This document shows, in pieces, positions 55,531 through 64,000 of a stretch of DNA of 64,000 nt. This stretch comes from Thermotoga maritima MSB8. GTDB taxonomy: Bacteria; Thermotogota; Thermotogae; Thermotogales; Thermotogaceae. The position numbers and the translations under genes were made by a program. Where the stretch lies: the NCBI RefSeq assembly GCF_000008545.1, contig NC_000853.1:1440465-1504464 (forward strand), given 5' to 3'. How positions within the stretch are numbered: the stretch's first letter is position 1; each line of letters begins with the position of its first letter. A model generated the notes under the pieces. It was not told the origin of the DNA and did no database searches. It was given only the letters and a program-made list of their open reading frames with translations.

Positions 55531-56361
55531 TTACACTTCGTTCCTTCTCCTGACGATGAATTTGTCAGAAGGTCTCTTTCCACGTCTCGTCTTGTAACCC
55601 TTGGTTGGCAGTCCCCATGGACTCGTTGGGTGGTGACCTTTACCTCTTCCCTCACCACCACCGTGCGGGTGATCCACCGGGTTCATGGCAACTCCTCTGA
55701 CATGCGGCCTTCTACCAAGCCATCTCACTCTTCCAGCCTTTCCGTGAACTTCGTTCTTGTGATCTTCGTTGCCCACAACACCGACGGTGGCGTAGCATTT
55801 GATGTGTACCTTTCTCAGTTCTCCAGAAGGCATTCTGAGCAGAGCGTAATTTCCTTCCTTCGCCATGATCTGGCAGTACGTACCGGCTGCTCTTGCGATC
55901 TGGCCACCCTTGCCAGGTGTGAATTCCACGTTGTGGACAAGGGTACCGACAGGTATCTTCTCAAGAGGAAGTGCATTCCCTGGCCTTATTTCCGCATCAG
56001 GACCGCTCATGAGAGTGTCTCCCACGTTCACACCTTTGGGAGCCAGAATATATCTCTTTTCTCCATCGGCATAAAGGAGAAGCGCTATTCTGGCTGATCT
56101 GTTGGGATCGTACTCAATAGCCAGTACTTTCGCAGGAATTCCTGCTTTGTCGTATCTCTTGAAATCTATTATCCTGTATCTTCTCTTGTGTCCGCCACCT
56201 CTATGTCTTACAGTAACTCTTCCGTGATGATTCCTTCCACCTGTTTTCTTGAGAGGTGCGAGCAACGACTTTTCAGGTTCTGTCTTTGTGATATCCGAAA
56301 AATCGGAGATAACCATGAAACGCCTTCCTGGGGTAACCGGTTTGAATCTCTTAAGTCCCAT
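55531..56361 (-). CDS. rplB: Ribosomal protein L2
   Basis: A 276-residue L2 at the subunit interface. It contains [20 protein letters not shown], the conserved His region [14 protein letters not shown] and the basic tail. Complete. Confidence 0.97.
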   Translation of the reverse strand: MGLKRFKPVTPGRRFMVISDFSDITKTEPEKSLLAPLKKTGGRNHHGRVTVRHRGGGHKRRYRIIDFKRYDKAGIPAKVLAIEYDPNRSARIALLLYADGEKRYILAPKGVNVGDTLMSGPDAEIRPGNALPLEKIPVGTLVHNVEFTPGKGGQIARAAGTYCQIMAKEGNYALLRMPSGELRKVHIKCYATVGVVGNEDHKNEVHGKAGRVRWLGRRPHVRGVAMNPVDHPHGGGEGRGKGHHPTSPWGLPTKGYKTRRGKRPSDKFIVRRRNEV

Positions 56362-56374
56362 GACTTCACCCCTC

Positions 56375-56677
56375 TCAGTGTTCGCCTTCCAGTTCTTTGA
56401 TTGTGTAACCTTCCTTCAAAGTTACAACAGCCTTTTTCCAGCTGCGAGTCTTCCCTTCAAAAATACCCCTTCTTTTCGGCTTGGGCTTCATGTTGAGGAT
56501 GTTTACCTTTTCCACCTTAACGTTGAAGAGCTTTTCAACAGCTTCTTTTACCAGGTTCTTGTTTGCGAGCGGATTGACCTCGAATACGTATTTCCTCTGT
56601 TCGCGGAGGATAAGAGCCTTTTCTGTGATGATGGGTCTGATTAGAACATCATGCAGTGAGAGCTTTTCCTGCTTCAT
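56375..56677 (-). CDS. rplW: Ribosomal protein L23
   Basis: A 100-residue L23, docking site for SRP and trigger factor. It has [20 protein letters not shown] and [18 protein letters not shown]. Its start overlaps the rplD end by 29 bases. Confidence 0.97.
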   Translation of the reverse strand: MKQEKLSLHDVLIRPIITEKALILREQRKYVFEVNPLANKNLVKEAVEKLFNVKVEKVNILNMKPKPKRRGIFEGKTRSWKKAVVTLKEGYTIKELEGEH

Positions 56678-57356
56678 TTCCGAGCACCTCCTCTATCTTG
56701 GAAACCATGTCCCTGGTGAGAACAAGGTAATCGTACTTGAGCATGTCAAAAACATTGAGTCCATCTATTCTTACCGCCTTCTCACCATTTTTGCTGTTGT
56801 TCGGATTGTCCGCAATTATTACCTTCACGTCGGGAAGGTTTCTTCCAGAGAGTTTCACATTCATATATCCTTCCTCTTTCCACGGAAGGACAATCAGTGT
56901 TTTCTTGTCGGAAAGCTGAAGGTTCTGGAGAATTTCCTTCAGAGACTTTGTCTTGGGTCTTTCGAGTTTCAGATCATCGAGTACAAGGAGTTTGTTTTCT
57001 CTGTACTTCACAGAAAGGGCAGATCGCAAAGCGAGTTTCTTCATTTTTTTGTTGAGCTTTTTGCTCCAATCTCTCGGTTTAGGTCCGTGTACTACTCCTC
57101 CATGTCTCCAGATGGGAGATCTTATGGATCCGTGTCTTGCTCTTCCAGTGTGTTTCTGCGGCCAGGGTTTTCTGCCACCACCGGAGACTTCTCCTCTTGT
57201 TTTCGTAGAGGCAGTTCCAGCTCTCCTGTTGGAGAGCTGCATATCCACGTATCTCCACATCACGTCGTAGTTGGGATCGATGTTGAAAACGAAATCACTG
57301 ATTTCCAGGGTCCCTACTTTTTCTCCCTTCACATTCAACAGATCAACCTGAGCCAT
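56649..57356 (-). CDS. rplD: Ribosomal protein L4
   Basis: A 235-residue L4. The tunnel loop shows [33 protein letters not shown] (in parts); the C-terminal [17 protein letters not shown] [19 protein letters not shown] is conserved. Complete. Confidence 0.97.
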   Translation of the reverse strand: MAQVDLLNVKGEKVGTLEISDFVFNIDPNYDVMWRYVDMQLSNRRAGTASTKTRGEVSGGGRKPWPQKHTGRARHGSIRSPIWRHGGVVHGPKPRDWSKKLNKKMKKLALRSALSVKYRENKLLVLDDLKLERPKTKSLKEILQNLQLSDKKTLIVLPWKEEGYMNVKLSGRNLPDVKVIIADNPNNSKNGEKAVRIDGLNVFDMLKYDYLVLTRDMVSKIEEVLGNEAGKALTA

Positions 57357-57376
57357 CTTTTATTCCTCCTCCACTG

Positions 57377-58000
57377 TTACTTTTTCGGGGCCTTGGCGCT
57401 CCTGATCAAAACGAGCCCGCCCCTCGCTCCAGGGACTCCACCTTTAACCACTAAAAGGTCGTTTTCAGGATCGATATCCACAACTTGAAGATTTCTGACA
57501 GTTACCCTCTCGTTTCCATATCTTCCAGGCATTTTCTTACCTTTCCATATCTTGGCAGGTTCCGTGTGCTGACCAACGGAACCGAGTTCTCTATGGAATT
57601 TGGAACCGTGGCTCTTCGGTCCACCGCTGAATCCCCATCTTTTCATCGCACCGGCAAATCCTCTTCCTTTTGTCCAGCCAGTGACGTCCACGTACTCGCC
57701 TTTTTCAAACACGTCAACCTTTATTACCTGTCCGGGTTCGTACTCGTCGGGATTTTCTACTCTGAACTCCCTGAGTATTTTCATCGGTTCCACACCGAAT
57801 TTTTTGAAGTGGCCTGCAAGAGGTTTGTTGACCTTCTTCGCCTTTTCGAATCCGAGCTGTACCGCATTGTACCCGTCTTTTTCAACGGTTTTTTTCTGAA
57901 CAACCACACAGGGTCCCGCCTTTATGACTGTAACGGGGACAGAATCATTTCCAACGAATACTCTCGTCATACCGATTTTCCTTCCAATTATCATCTTCAT
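57377..58000 (-). CDS. rplC: Ribosomal protein L3
   Basis: A 207-residue L3 shaping the peptidyl-transferase centre. It has [13 protein letters not shown] and the finger loop [24 protein letters not shown] (in parts). I use ATG 58000, which lies behind GGAGGTGTC; an in-frame start three codons upstream has poorer spacing. Confidence 0.96.
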   Translation of the reverse strand: MKMIIGRKIGMTRVFVGNDSVPVTVIKAGPCVVVQKKTVEKDGYNAVQLGFEKAKKVNKPLAGHFKKFGVEPMKILREFRVENPDEYEPGQVIKVDVFEKGEYVDVTGWTKGRGFAGAMKRWGFSGGPKSHGSKFHRELGSVGQHTEPAKIWKGKKMPGRYGNERVTVRNLQVVDIDPENDLLVVKGGVPGARGGLVLIRSAKAPKK

Positions 58001-58018
58001 CAAAGACACCTCCAGGGA

Positions 58019-58327
58019 TTACAGTTTGATCTCAACGTCGACACCTGCTGGGAGGTTTATCCTCATCAAAGCATCGATGGTCTTTGGAGATGGATCTATG
58101 ATATCTATGAGCCTTTTGTGTACTCTCTTTTCGAAGTGTTCTCTGGAGTCCTTGTGTTTCATGGGAGATCTCAGGACACAGTAGAGTGTCCGCTCCGTTG
58201 GCAGGGGAATGGGACCGGACACCTTGGAATTCGTGGATTTAGCGACTTCAACGATCTTTTTAGCCGATTCGTCGAGTAACTCGTGATCGTAGGCTTTGAG
58301 TTTTATCCTTATCTTCTGTCCAGGCAT
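58019..58327 (-). CDS. rpsJ: Ribosomal protein S10
   Basis: A 102-residue S10 (also NusE). [19 protein letters not shown] and [18 protein letters not shown] are diagnostic. It opens the S10 operon, 50 bases after tuf beyond a terminator-like hairpin. Confidence 0.97.
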   Translation of the reverse strand: MPGQKIRIKLKAYDHELLDESAKKIVEVAKSTNSKVSGPIPLPTERTLYCVLRSPMKHKDSREHFEKRVHKRLIDIIDPSPKTIDALMRINLPAGVDVEIKL

Positions 58328-58349
58328 ATTCTAAGCACCCTCCCTCTTC

Positions 58350-58380
58350 TCTCAAAAAGGAGGGGGAAGCGTCCCCCTCA
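58350..58380 (-). terminator. Terminator hairpin overlapping the tuf stop
   Basis: GAGGGGGA (58360-58367) pairs with TCCCCCTC (58372-58379). Read on the minus strand it is followed by CTTTTTGAG. The stem includes most of the tuf stop codon. Confidence 0.8.
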
Positions 58381-59580
58381 CTCGATGACTTCTGTAACCA
58401 CACCAGCTCCAACTGTTCTTCCGCCTTCCCTTACAGCGAATCTCTGTCCCTTTTCGATAGCGACAGGGTAGATGAGTTCTATTTCCATTTCGACGTGGTC
58501 TCCAGGCATGACCATTTCGACACCTTCAGGAAGTCCTACGATTTCTCCTGTAACGTCAGCGGTTCTTATGTAGAACTGAGGCTTGTAGCCTTTTGTGAAC
58601 GGTGTATGTCTTCCTCCCTCTTCCTTCTTCAAAACGTAGATCTGAGCCTTGAACCTCTTGTGAGGTTTGATGCTTCCGGGAGCTGCGAGAACCTGTCCTC
58701 TTTCAACTTCATCCTTGTCGATTCCTCTGAGCAGACATCCAACGTTGTCTCCTGCGATTCCTTCATCGAGTTCCTTTCTGAACATTTCCACACTCGTCAC
58801 AACGGTCTTCTTGATCTCGTAGCTGAGACCTATGATCTCAACTTCATCACCGGGTCTGATTCTTCCTCTTTCTATTCTTCCTGTAACAACCGTTCCTCTT
58901 CCTGTGATGGAGAACACGTCTTCGATGGGCATGAGGAACGGCTTATCGACGTCTCTCTGAGGATCAGGAATGTAGTTATCCATAGCGTCGAGGAGCTCCT
59001 GGATGGGTTTGTAAGCTTCGTGATTCGGATCGTTAGGAGCTTCGACGGCTTTCAGAGCAGAACCTCTTATGACTGGCACTTCGTCTCCAGGGTAACCGTA
59101 CTGGCTCAGAAGGTCTCTCACTTCCATCTCGACGAGGTCGATGAGCTCAGGATCGTCAACCATGTCTGTCTTGTTTATGAAGACGATCATGTAGGGAACC
59201 TCAACCTGTCTTGCGAGAAGCACGTGCTCTCTTGTCTGGGGCATGGGACCATCGGTTGCGGCAACAACAAGGATGGCTCCGTCCATCTGAGCTGCTCCTG
59301 TGATCATGTTCTTGATGTAGTCCGCGTGACCGGGACAGTCAATATGAGCGTAGTGTCTCTTTTCGGTCTCATACTCAACGTGTGTGATGTTGATGGTGAT
59401 TCCTCTTGCCTTTTCTTCAGGGGCCTTGTCGATCTGGTCGTAAGGAATATACTGGGCAAGTCCCTTGAGAGAAAGGTACTTTGTTATAGCGGCTGTCAGT
59501 GTGGATTTTCCGTGGTCGATATGTCCAATCGTTCCAACGTTAACATGCGGTTTTGTTCTCACAAATTTTTCCTTCGCCAT
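58378..59580 (-). CDS. tuf: Elongation factor Tu
   Basis: A 400-residue EF-Tu delivering aminoacyl-tRNA. G1 is GHIDHGKST, switch 1 is ARGITI, G3 is DCPGHADY, G4 is NKTD, and domains 2 and 3 are complete. Only one tuf copy is in this window, in the str operon. Confidence 0.98.
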   Translation of the reverse strand: MAKEKFVRTKPHVNVGTIGHIDHGKSTLTAAITKYLSLKGLAQYIPYDQIDKAPEEKARGITINITHVEYETEKRHYAHIDCPGHADYIKNMITGAAQMDGAILVVAATDGPMPQTREHVLLARQVEVPYMIVFINKTDMVDDPELIDLVEMEVRDLLSQYGYPGDEVPVIRGSALKAVEAPNDPNHEAYKPIQELLDAMDNYIPDPQRDVDKPFLMPIEDVFSITGRGTVVTGRIERGRIRPGDEVEIIGLSYEIKKTVVTSVEMFRKELDEGIAGDNVGCLLRGIDKDEVERGQVLAAPGSIKPHKRFKAQIYVLKKEEGGRHTPFTKGYKPQFYIRTADVTGEIVGLPEGVEMVMPGDHVEMEIELIYPVAIEKGQRFAVREGGRTVGAGVVTEVIE

Positions 59581-59591
59581 GTTCTCCCTCC

Positions 59592-61679
59592 TTAAACAAC
59601 CTTGATGATTTTCTCGGCGATTTTCTCCGGTACTTCCTGGTAGTGCGAGAACTGCATAATGTAGCTCGCTCTACCCTGACTGAGCGATCTCAACACTGTG
59701 GCATATCCAAATGTCTCGGAAAGTGGAACTTTGGCAACGATAACCTTCAAATGTCCCCTTGTTTCAAGAGACTCCACTTTTGCCCTTCTGGAATTGAGAT
59801 CGGAGATGATATTACCCATGTATTCCTCCGGTGTAGTGATTTCAAGCTTCATGATAGGCTCGAGAAGAACCGGTTGCGCTTTTTTCATGGCCTCTTTGAA
59901 TGCCATGGAGGCTGCTATCTTGAACGCCATTTCTGAAGAGTCGACTTCGTGGTAAGATCCGTCAAGCACGATAGCTCTCACTCTCACAACGGGATATCCC
60001 GCAAGGGGTCCTGCCATCATAGCTTCTTTGATTCCAGCTTCGATAGCAGGCATGAATTCCTTCGGTATCACACCACCAACTGTTTTGTCGATGAATTCGA
60101 AATTCTTTCCTTCTTCTTCGGGTATGGGTTCTATTCTGAGAATCACATGACCGTACTGACCTCTACCACCGGTCTGCCTGATGTATTTTCCTTCGGCTTC
60201 AGCAGATTTCTTGATAGTTTCCCTGTAAGCCACCTGAGGCTGTCCAACTCTCACGTTGACACCGAACTCTCTCTTCAACCTGTCTACGACTATTTCAAGA
60301 TGAAGCTCGCCCATTCCTGAAATGATGGTTTCTCCCGTTTCTTTGTCAACCCTCACCTGAAGTGTGGGGTCTTCTTCAGAAAGAGCCAGCAGTGCCTTCA
60401 CGAGCTTTTCTTCATCTGCTTTCGTGACTGGTTCTACGGCAAGAGAGATAACGGGTTCTGGGAAGTCGATCTTTTCGAGGATTATAGGTTCTTTCTCGTC
60501 GCAGAGCGTGTCTCCAGTCTGAGAAACCTTGAGACCGACTCCTGCCGCTATATCACCGGGTCTGACGTAATCAACTTCCTCTCTCTTGTCTGCGTGCATG
60601 AAGACGATCCTCGATATTCTCTCCCTCTGACCCTTTGTGGAGTTGTAAACGTAACTTCCTTTCTCCAGTCTTCCAGAGTAGACTCTGAAGTACACGAGTT
60701 TTCCTATGTATGGATCCACCTGCACTTTAAAGACCAGGGCTGTGAAGGGTTCGTTTTCATCCGGCTTTCTGTAGACAACCTCTCCGTCGGAAACCCTCCA
60801 TCCCTTTACCGGTGGTAGATCAAGAGGCGACGGCAGATAGTCTATCACCGCGTCCAGAAGCGGCTGTATTCCCTTGTTGGCTTTTGCCGCTCCACAGAGA
60901 ACGGGAACTGCTTTGTTTTCTATGGTGGCTTTTCTCAAGACCCTCTTTATTTCTTCTTCGGAAATTTCCTCGCCTTCGAGGTATTTTTCAAGAATTTCTT
61001 CGTCGAGTTCTGCGATTTTTTCAAGCATCTCTTCTCTTCTCATTTCTGCTTCTTCTCTGAGTTCCTCCGGAATATCTCTTTCCTCGTACACAGATCCATC
61101 TTCGCTGACCCAGTAGATCGCTTTCATTTTTATGAGGTCAATCACACCCTGGAAGTCTTTCTCACTGCCGATCGGCATCTGCACCGGAATGGGATTTGCC
61201 CTGAGTTTTGTTACAAGAGTTTCAACGGCCATGTAGAAATCTGCTCCCACTTTGTCCATCTTGTTCATGAAAGCGATCCTCGGGACATTGTACTTGTCAG
61301 CCTGTCTCCAGACGGTTTCCGACTGAGGCTCGACTCCTGCCGTGGCGTCGAAAACAGCTATCGCTCCATCGAGAACACGAAGCGCCCTTTCAACCTCGGC
61401 CGTAAAGTCAACGTGTCCGGGTGTATCAATTATGTTGATTCGGTAACCTTTCCAGAAACACGTTGTGGCAGCAGACTGTATCGTAATGCCTCTTTCCTTT
61501 TCCTGAGGCATCCAGTCAGTGGTTGTGTTTCCTTCATCGACGTCTCCTATGAAGTGTTTTCTTCCCGTGTAATAGAGTATTCTCTCTGTTGTAGTAGTTT
61601 TTCCGGCGTCGATATGAGCCATTATACCGATATTTCTAAGCTTATCCAGGTCAACATATCTCGCTTCCACATTCTGCAT
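59592..61679 (-). CDS. fusA: Elongation factor G
   Basis: A translocase of about 695 residues. G1 is [16 protein letters not shown]3 is [13 protein letters not shown]4 is NKMDK; domains IV-V include [21 protein letters not shown] (in parts) and [23 protein letters not shown] at 61679 lies after GGTGGTGA; GTG three codons later would give 692 residues, the length I recall for T. maritima. The start overlaps the rpsG stop. Confidence 0.96.
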   Translation of the reverse strand: MQNVEARYVDLDKLRNIGIMAHIDAGKTTTTERILYYTGRKHFIGDVDEGNTTTDWMPQEKERGITIQSAATTCFWKGYRINIIDTPGHVDFTAEVERALRVLDGAIAVFDATAGVEPQSETVWRQADKYNVPRIAFMNKMDKVGADFYMAVETLVTKLRANPIPVQMPIGSEKDFQGVIDLIKMKAIYWVSEDGSVYEERDIPEELREEAEMRREEMLEKIAELDEEILEKYLEGEEISEEEIKRVLRKATIENKAVPVLCGAAKANKGIQPLLDAVIDYLPSPLDLPPVKGWRVSDGEVVYRKPDENEPFTALVFKVQVDPYIGKLVYFRVYSGRLEKGSYVYNSTKGQRERISRIVFMHADKREEVDYVRPGDIAAGVGLKVSQTGDTLCDEKEPIILEKIDFPEPVISLAVEPVTKADEEKLVKALLALSEEDPTLQVRVDKETGETIISGMGELHLEIVVDRLKREFGVNVRVGQPQVAYRETIKKSAEAEGKYIRQTGGRGQYGHVILRIEPIPEEEGKNFEFIDKTVGGVIPKEFMPAIEAGIKEAMMAGPLAGYPVVRVRAIVLDGSYHEVDSSEMAFKIAASMAFKEAMKKAQPVLLEPIMKLEITTPEEYMGNIISDLNSRRAKVESLETRGHLKVIVAKVPLSETFGYATVLRSLSQGRASYIMQFSHYQEVPEKIAEKIIKVV

Positions 61680-61684
61680 GCTTA

Positions 61685-62152
61685 TCACCACCTGTAATGA
61701 GCAAATGCCCTGTTGGCTTCCGCCATTCTATGTGTGTCTTCCTTCTTCTTGATGGCTGTACCCGTGTTGTTGTAAGCTGCTATGATCTCCTCAGCCAGTT
61801 TCTCCTTCATTGGTCTTCCTTTTTTGGCTCTTGCGGCTTCAACTATCCATCTGAGCGCAAGGGAAGTTCTTCTCGGTTCCTGAACTTCGATAGGAACCTG
61901 GTAAGTTGCACCTCCAACCCTTCGCGGCCTTACCTCAAGAACAGGCTTCACATTTTCTACAGCCTGCCTGAAAACTTCAAGCGGATCCTTCTTTGTCTTT
62001 TCTCTGATGATATCGAAAGCACCGTAAACGATCTTTTGGGCGATCGTCTTTTTACCATCCCACATAACTCTATTTATCAGCTTTGCAACAAGCACATCTC
62101 CGAACACTGGATCAGGTGGTATCTGTCTCTTTTCGGCTCTTCTTCTACGCAC
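61685..62152 (-). CDS. rpsG: Ribosomal protein S7
   Basis: A 155-residue S7, organiser of the 30S head. It has [38 protein letters not shown] and a C-terminal [12 protein letters not shown]. Start is GTG. Complete. Confidence 0.97.
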   Translation of the reverse strand: MRRRRAEKRQIPPDPVFGDVLVAKLINRVMWDGKKTIAQKIVYGAFDIIREKTKKDPLEVFRQAVENVKPVLEVRPRRVGGATYQVPIEVQEPRRTSLALRWIVEAARAKKGRPMKEKLAEEIIAAYNNTGTAIKKKEDTHRMAEANRAFAHYRW

Positions 62153-62163
62153 CCACAGTCACC

Positions 62164-62547
62164 TCACTTCTTTTGATCCTTGGGTCTTTTCGCACCATAC
62201 TTACTCCTGGACTGTCTTCTTCCTTCGACACCTGCAGCATCCAGAGCTCCTCTGATGATCTTGTATCTGACACCCGGAAGGTCTTTGACCCTACCGCCTC
62301 TGACGAGCACAACAGAGTGTTCCTGGAGGTTGTGACCAATTCCGGGAATATACGCAGTGACCTCTATTCCATTTGAAAGTCTCACCCTTGCGATCTTTCT
62401 GAGAGCGGAGTTCGGTTTTTTCGGTGTCATTGTAGAAACCTTTATACACACGCCCCTCTTTTGAGGGTTTCCCTGAAGAGCAGGAGCTTTTGACTTTTTC
62501 TTCTTCGGTTTCCTGCCGTACCTGATCAATTGATTGATCGTTGGCAT
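62164..62547 (-). CDS. rpsL: Ribosomal protein S12
   Basis: A 127-residue S12 at the decoding centre. [40 protein letters not shown] and [16 protein letters not shown] are conserved; the classic streptomycin-site lysine is present in [14 protein letters not shown] 62547 follows GGGAGGATGAAG. First gene of the str operon. Confidence 0.97.
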
Positions 62548-62586
62548 CTTCATCCTCCCTTCCGTTTTACTCCAAGCCGAAGTTTA

Positions 62587-62615
62587 ATTTTACTCTTTAA
62601 TCTGTATGTTGTCAA
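62587..62615 (-). promoter_or_regulatory. Promoter of the str/S10/spc/alpha super-operon
   Basis: On the minus strand TTGACA (62615-62610), a 17-base spacer and TAAAAT (62592-62587) lie about 40 bases before rpsL. It is the only strong consensus promoter I see for the ribosomal run. Confidence 0.88.
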
Positions 62616-62668
62616 CAAAGAAAACAGACACCTCTGATCAATTTATCATAAGTAGTTTAAAACTTCAT

Positions 62669-63088
62669 TTAAAGTGACGTGAATTTTGAAAGAACAATCC
62701 TTATGATTTCCTCCGGGTCGTCCATCTCCAGAACCAGTTTTTCGAATGGACACATACTCTTGCCATCTTTTCCCAGGACGAAAGGTATTTTTTCATCATA
62801 ACTGAAAGACTGTCCGTATTCATTCATCAATTTCAACGCCGGCTTGCTTATAACTTTTGCGTGGATGTGATCGGGTTTCATTTTCAACAGAAAAGAAGCC
62901 GCAGCCTTTCCAACCATTTTGTCGATCACCAGGCTTCCTTCCAGATTATCGAACCTTTTGAAAAGCTCCACCACGGGTTTGAGGCCGCTGTCTTTACTTT
63001 CGAAGATCGATCGGCCGCTATAAGCCAGCAAACTTAGATCTTTCTTCTCGAAGATTTTCAAAGCTGATCTTAAAAGGTTTTTCTCCAC
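62669..63088 (-). CDS. DUF1893 protein (TM1506 type)
   Basis: A 139-residue DUF1893 protein with a deaminase-like fold known from the T. maritima TM1506 structure; its reaction is not known. Segments seen are SLLAYSGRSIFESKDSGLKP, IDKMVGKAAASFLLKM (the deaminase-like helix, though without the usual zinc set) and GKDGKSMCPFEKLVLEMDDP. I choose GTG 63088; the much longer frame runs over the divergent promoter region. It lies upstream of the str promoter in the same direction. Confidence 0.8.
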   Translation of the reverse strand: MEKNLLRSALKIFEKKDLSLLAYSGRSIFESKDSGLKPVVELFKRFDNLEGSLVIDKMVGKAAASFLLKMKPDHIHAKVISKPALKLMNEYGQSFSYDEKIPFVLGKDGKSMCPFEKLVLEMDDPEEIIRIVLSKFTSL

Positions 63089-63140
63089 GGCTTCACGCTC
63101 CCTGTAGTATAATTTCCTTAGAAAGTATACCAGTGTGGAG

Positions 63141-64000
63141 GTGGAAATTACGATTACGGTTAGGAAAGTAAGAATTCCCGAAGATGTGGCCGTTCTGGAG
63201 ATATTCGGACAGTACGATAAGCGCGCGAGGTATCTGAAAAAACTGTTCAACGTGGAATTCGCGGTGAGAGACAGTGAGATCCTTATAAAAGGCATGGATG
63301 AGAAAAGTGTCGATGCGGCTCACCGGGTGCTCGATGAGATCATATCCATAACACGGGACGGTCACCTTCTGGACTGGACTGAGTTCGAGTATCTCGTGGA
63401 GAGAGTTTCGAACTCAGAAAGTGTGAAAGAAGTTTACTCAAACAATAGCAAAGGATTGATCATCGGCAAGAAAGTGAAACCAAAGACACTCGGCCAGAAG
63501 AAGTATCTGGAAGCAGTCGAAAAAAACGACGTGGTGTTCGTTATAGGTCCAGCCGGTACAGGAAAAACGTACCTGGCAGTGGCCGTCGCTCTAGATTATC
63601 TGAAAATGGGAAAGGTGAACAGGATCATCCTCACAAGACCAGCCGTTGAAGCCGGTGAGAAGCTCGGATACTTGCCGGGAGATCTGTCCGAAAAGGTGGA
63701 ACCCTATCTCAGACCTCTTTACGACGCCATCATAGATATCACGTCTCCGGACAAATTCAACAGCTATCGTGAAAGAGGCATCATAGAGATCGTACCGCTC
63801 GCTTACATGAGAGGAAGGACTTTGAATAACTCCTTTATAATACTGGATGAAGCCCAGAACACCACATACCAGCAGATGAAGATGTTCCTCACCAGACTCG
63901 GATTCAACTCCAAGGCGGTCATAACGGGAGACATCACACAGGTAGATATCGAGAAGGAAAAGTCCGGTCTTATAGAGTGTCAGAAAATTTTAGAAGGAAT
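63141..64000 (+). CDS. PhoH-family ATPase (N-terminal part)
   Basis: A PhoH/PhoL-like ATPase, cut by the window end after about 286 codons. An N-terminal KH-like segment (RIPEDVAVLEIFGQYDKRAR) is followed by Walker A GPAGTGKTYLAVAVAL, RPAVEAGEKLGYLPGDLSEK, and Walker B FIILDEAQNTT, then AVITGDITQVD. PhoH-like proteins are linked to RNA metabolism and are often encoded near ybeY and the HD phosphohydrolase gene, which may follow outside the window. The start is uncertain: GTG at 63141 lies inside the GTGGAGGTG stretch that could itself be the ribosome site. Confidence 0.88.
   Translation, partial: MEITITVRKVRIPEDVAVLEIFGQYDKRARYLKKLFNVEFAVRDSEILIKGMDEKSVDAAHRVLDEIISITRDGHLLDWTEFEYLVERVSNSESVKEVYSNNSKGLIIGKKVKPKTLGQKKYLEAVEKNDVVFVIGPAGTGKTYLAVAVALDYLKMGKVNRIILTRPAVEAGEKLGYLPGDLSEKVEPYLRPLYDAIIDITSPDKFNSYRERGIIEIVPLAYMRGRTLNNSFIILDEAQNTTYQQMKMFLTRLGFNSKAVITGDITQVDIEKEKSGLIECQKILEG

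Overview
The window comes from a hyperthermophilic Thermotoga, very close to T. maritima. Gene order and protein sequences match the T. maritima block from the FeFe-hydrogenase genes (about TM1425) to the str operon (about TM1507). Typical traits are many overlapping start/stop codons, GTG and TTG starts behind strong GGAGG sites, AGA-rich coding, and short or absent intergenic space. Identification is from recognition of families and gene order; no search was run.

Left part (1-11200, + strand): the end of hydB, hydA and a Rex-type redox repressor form the tail of the bifurcating hydrogenase operon. A chemoreceptor gene follows. Then comes a glycerol regulon: glpF, glpK, glpP, a GlpA-like dehydrogenase with a BFD iron-sulphur domain, a second FAD/NAD oxidoreductase, a DUF1667 protein and a CoA-binding protein. 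Both glycerol transcription units have a consensus promoter, then a conserved purine box, then a hairpin just before the RBS. This looks like GlpP-controlled antitermination.

11157-14861 (- strand): a DUF4912 gene, the GH57 amylase amyC (interrupted by an in-frame TAA), ksgA and a second GlpP-like gene run from one clear promoter. 14998-27469 (+ strand): a long housekeeping run of eIF2B-like gene, aspS, STAS protein, cmk, ispH, rpsA (frameshifted), der, plsY, an exported protein, a TPR protein and mfd. It meets rpoD at a bidirectional terminator.

27485-37364 (- strand): dnaG-rpoD lie downstream of rplU-prp-rpmA-ribU-rplM-rpsI. The next unit is rpmH-rnpA-yidD-yidC-jag-cupin, then psuG and a cobalamin adenosyltransferase. 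37414-40078 (+ strand): engB, an unusual 290-bp interval with a 28-codon hydrophobic peptide ORF inside an 11-bp long-range inverted repeat, a membrane HD-GYP protein and a DUF5317 membrane protein.

40014-62615 (- strand): one continuous translation super-cluster runs from a consensus promoter before rpsL through str, S10, spc and alpha operons to rho, glk and degV. Terminator-like hairpins overlap the stop codons of tuf and rplQ, with too little space after them for a new promoter. The right edge has a DUF1893 gene and, on + strand, a truncated phoH-like ATPase gene.

Sequence quality or decay: infA and rpsA carry single-base frameshifts, amyC an in-frame stop, and the DUF4912 gene lacks a credible in-frame start. 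Because infA and rpsA are normally essential, uncorrected base errors are the simplest explanation, but each needs checking against reads.
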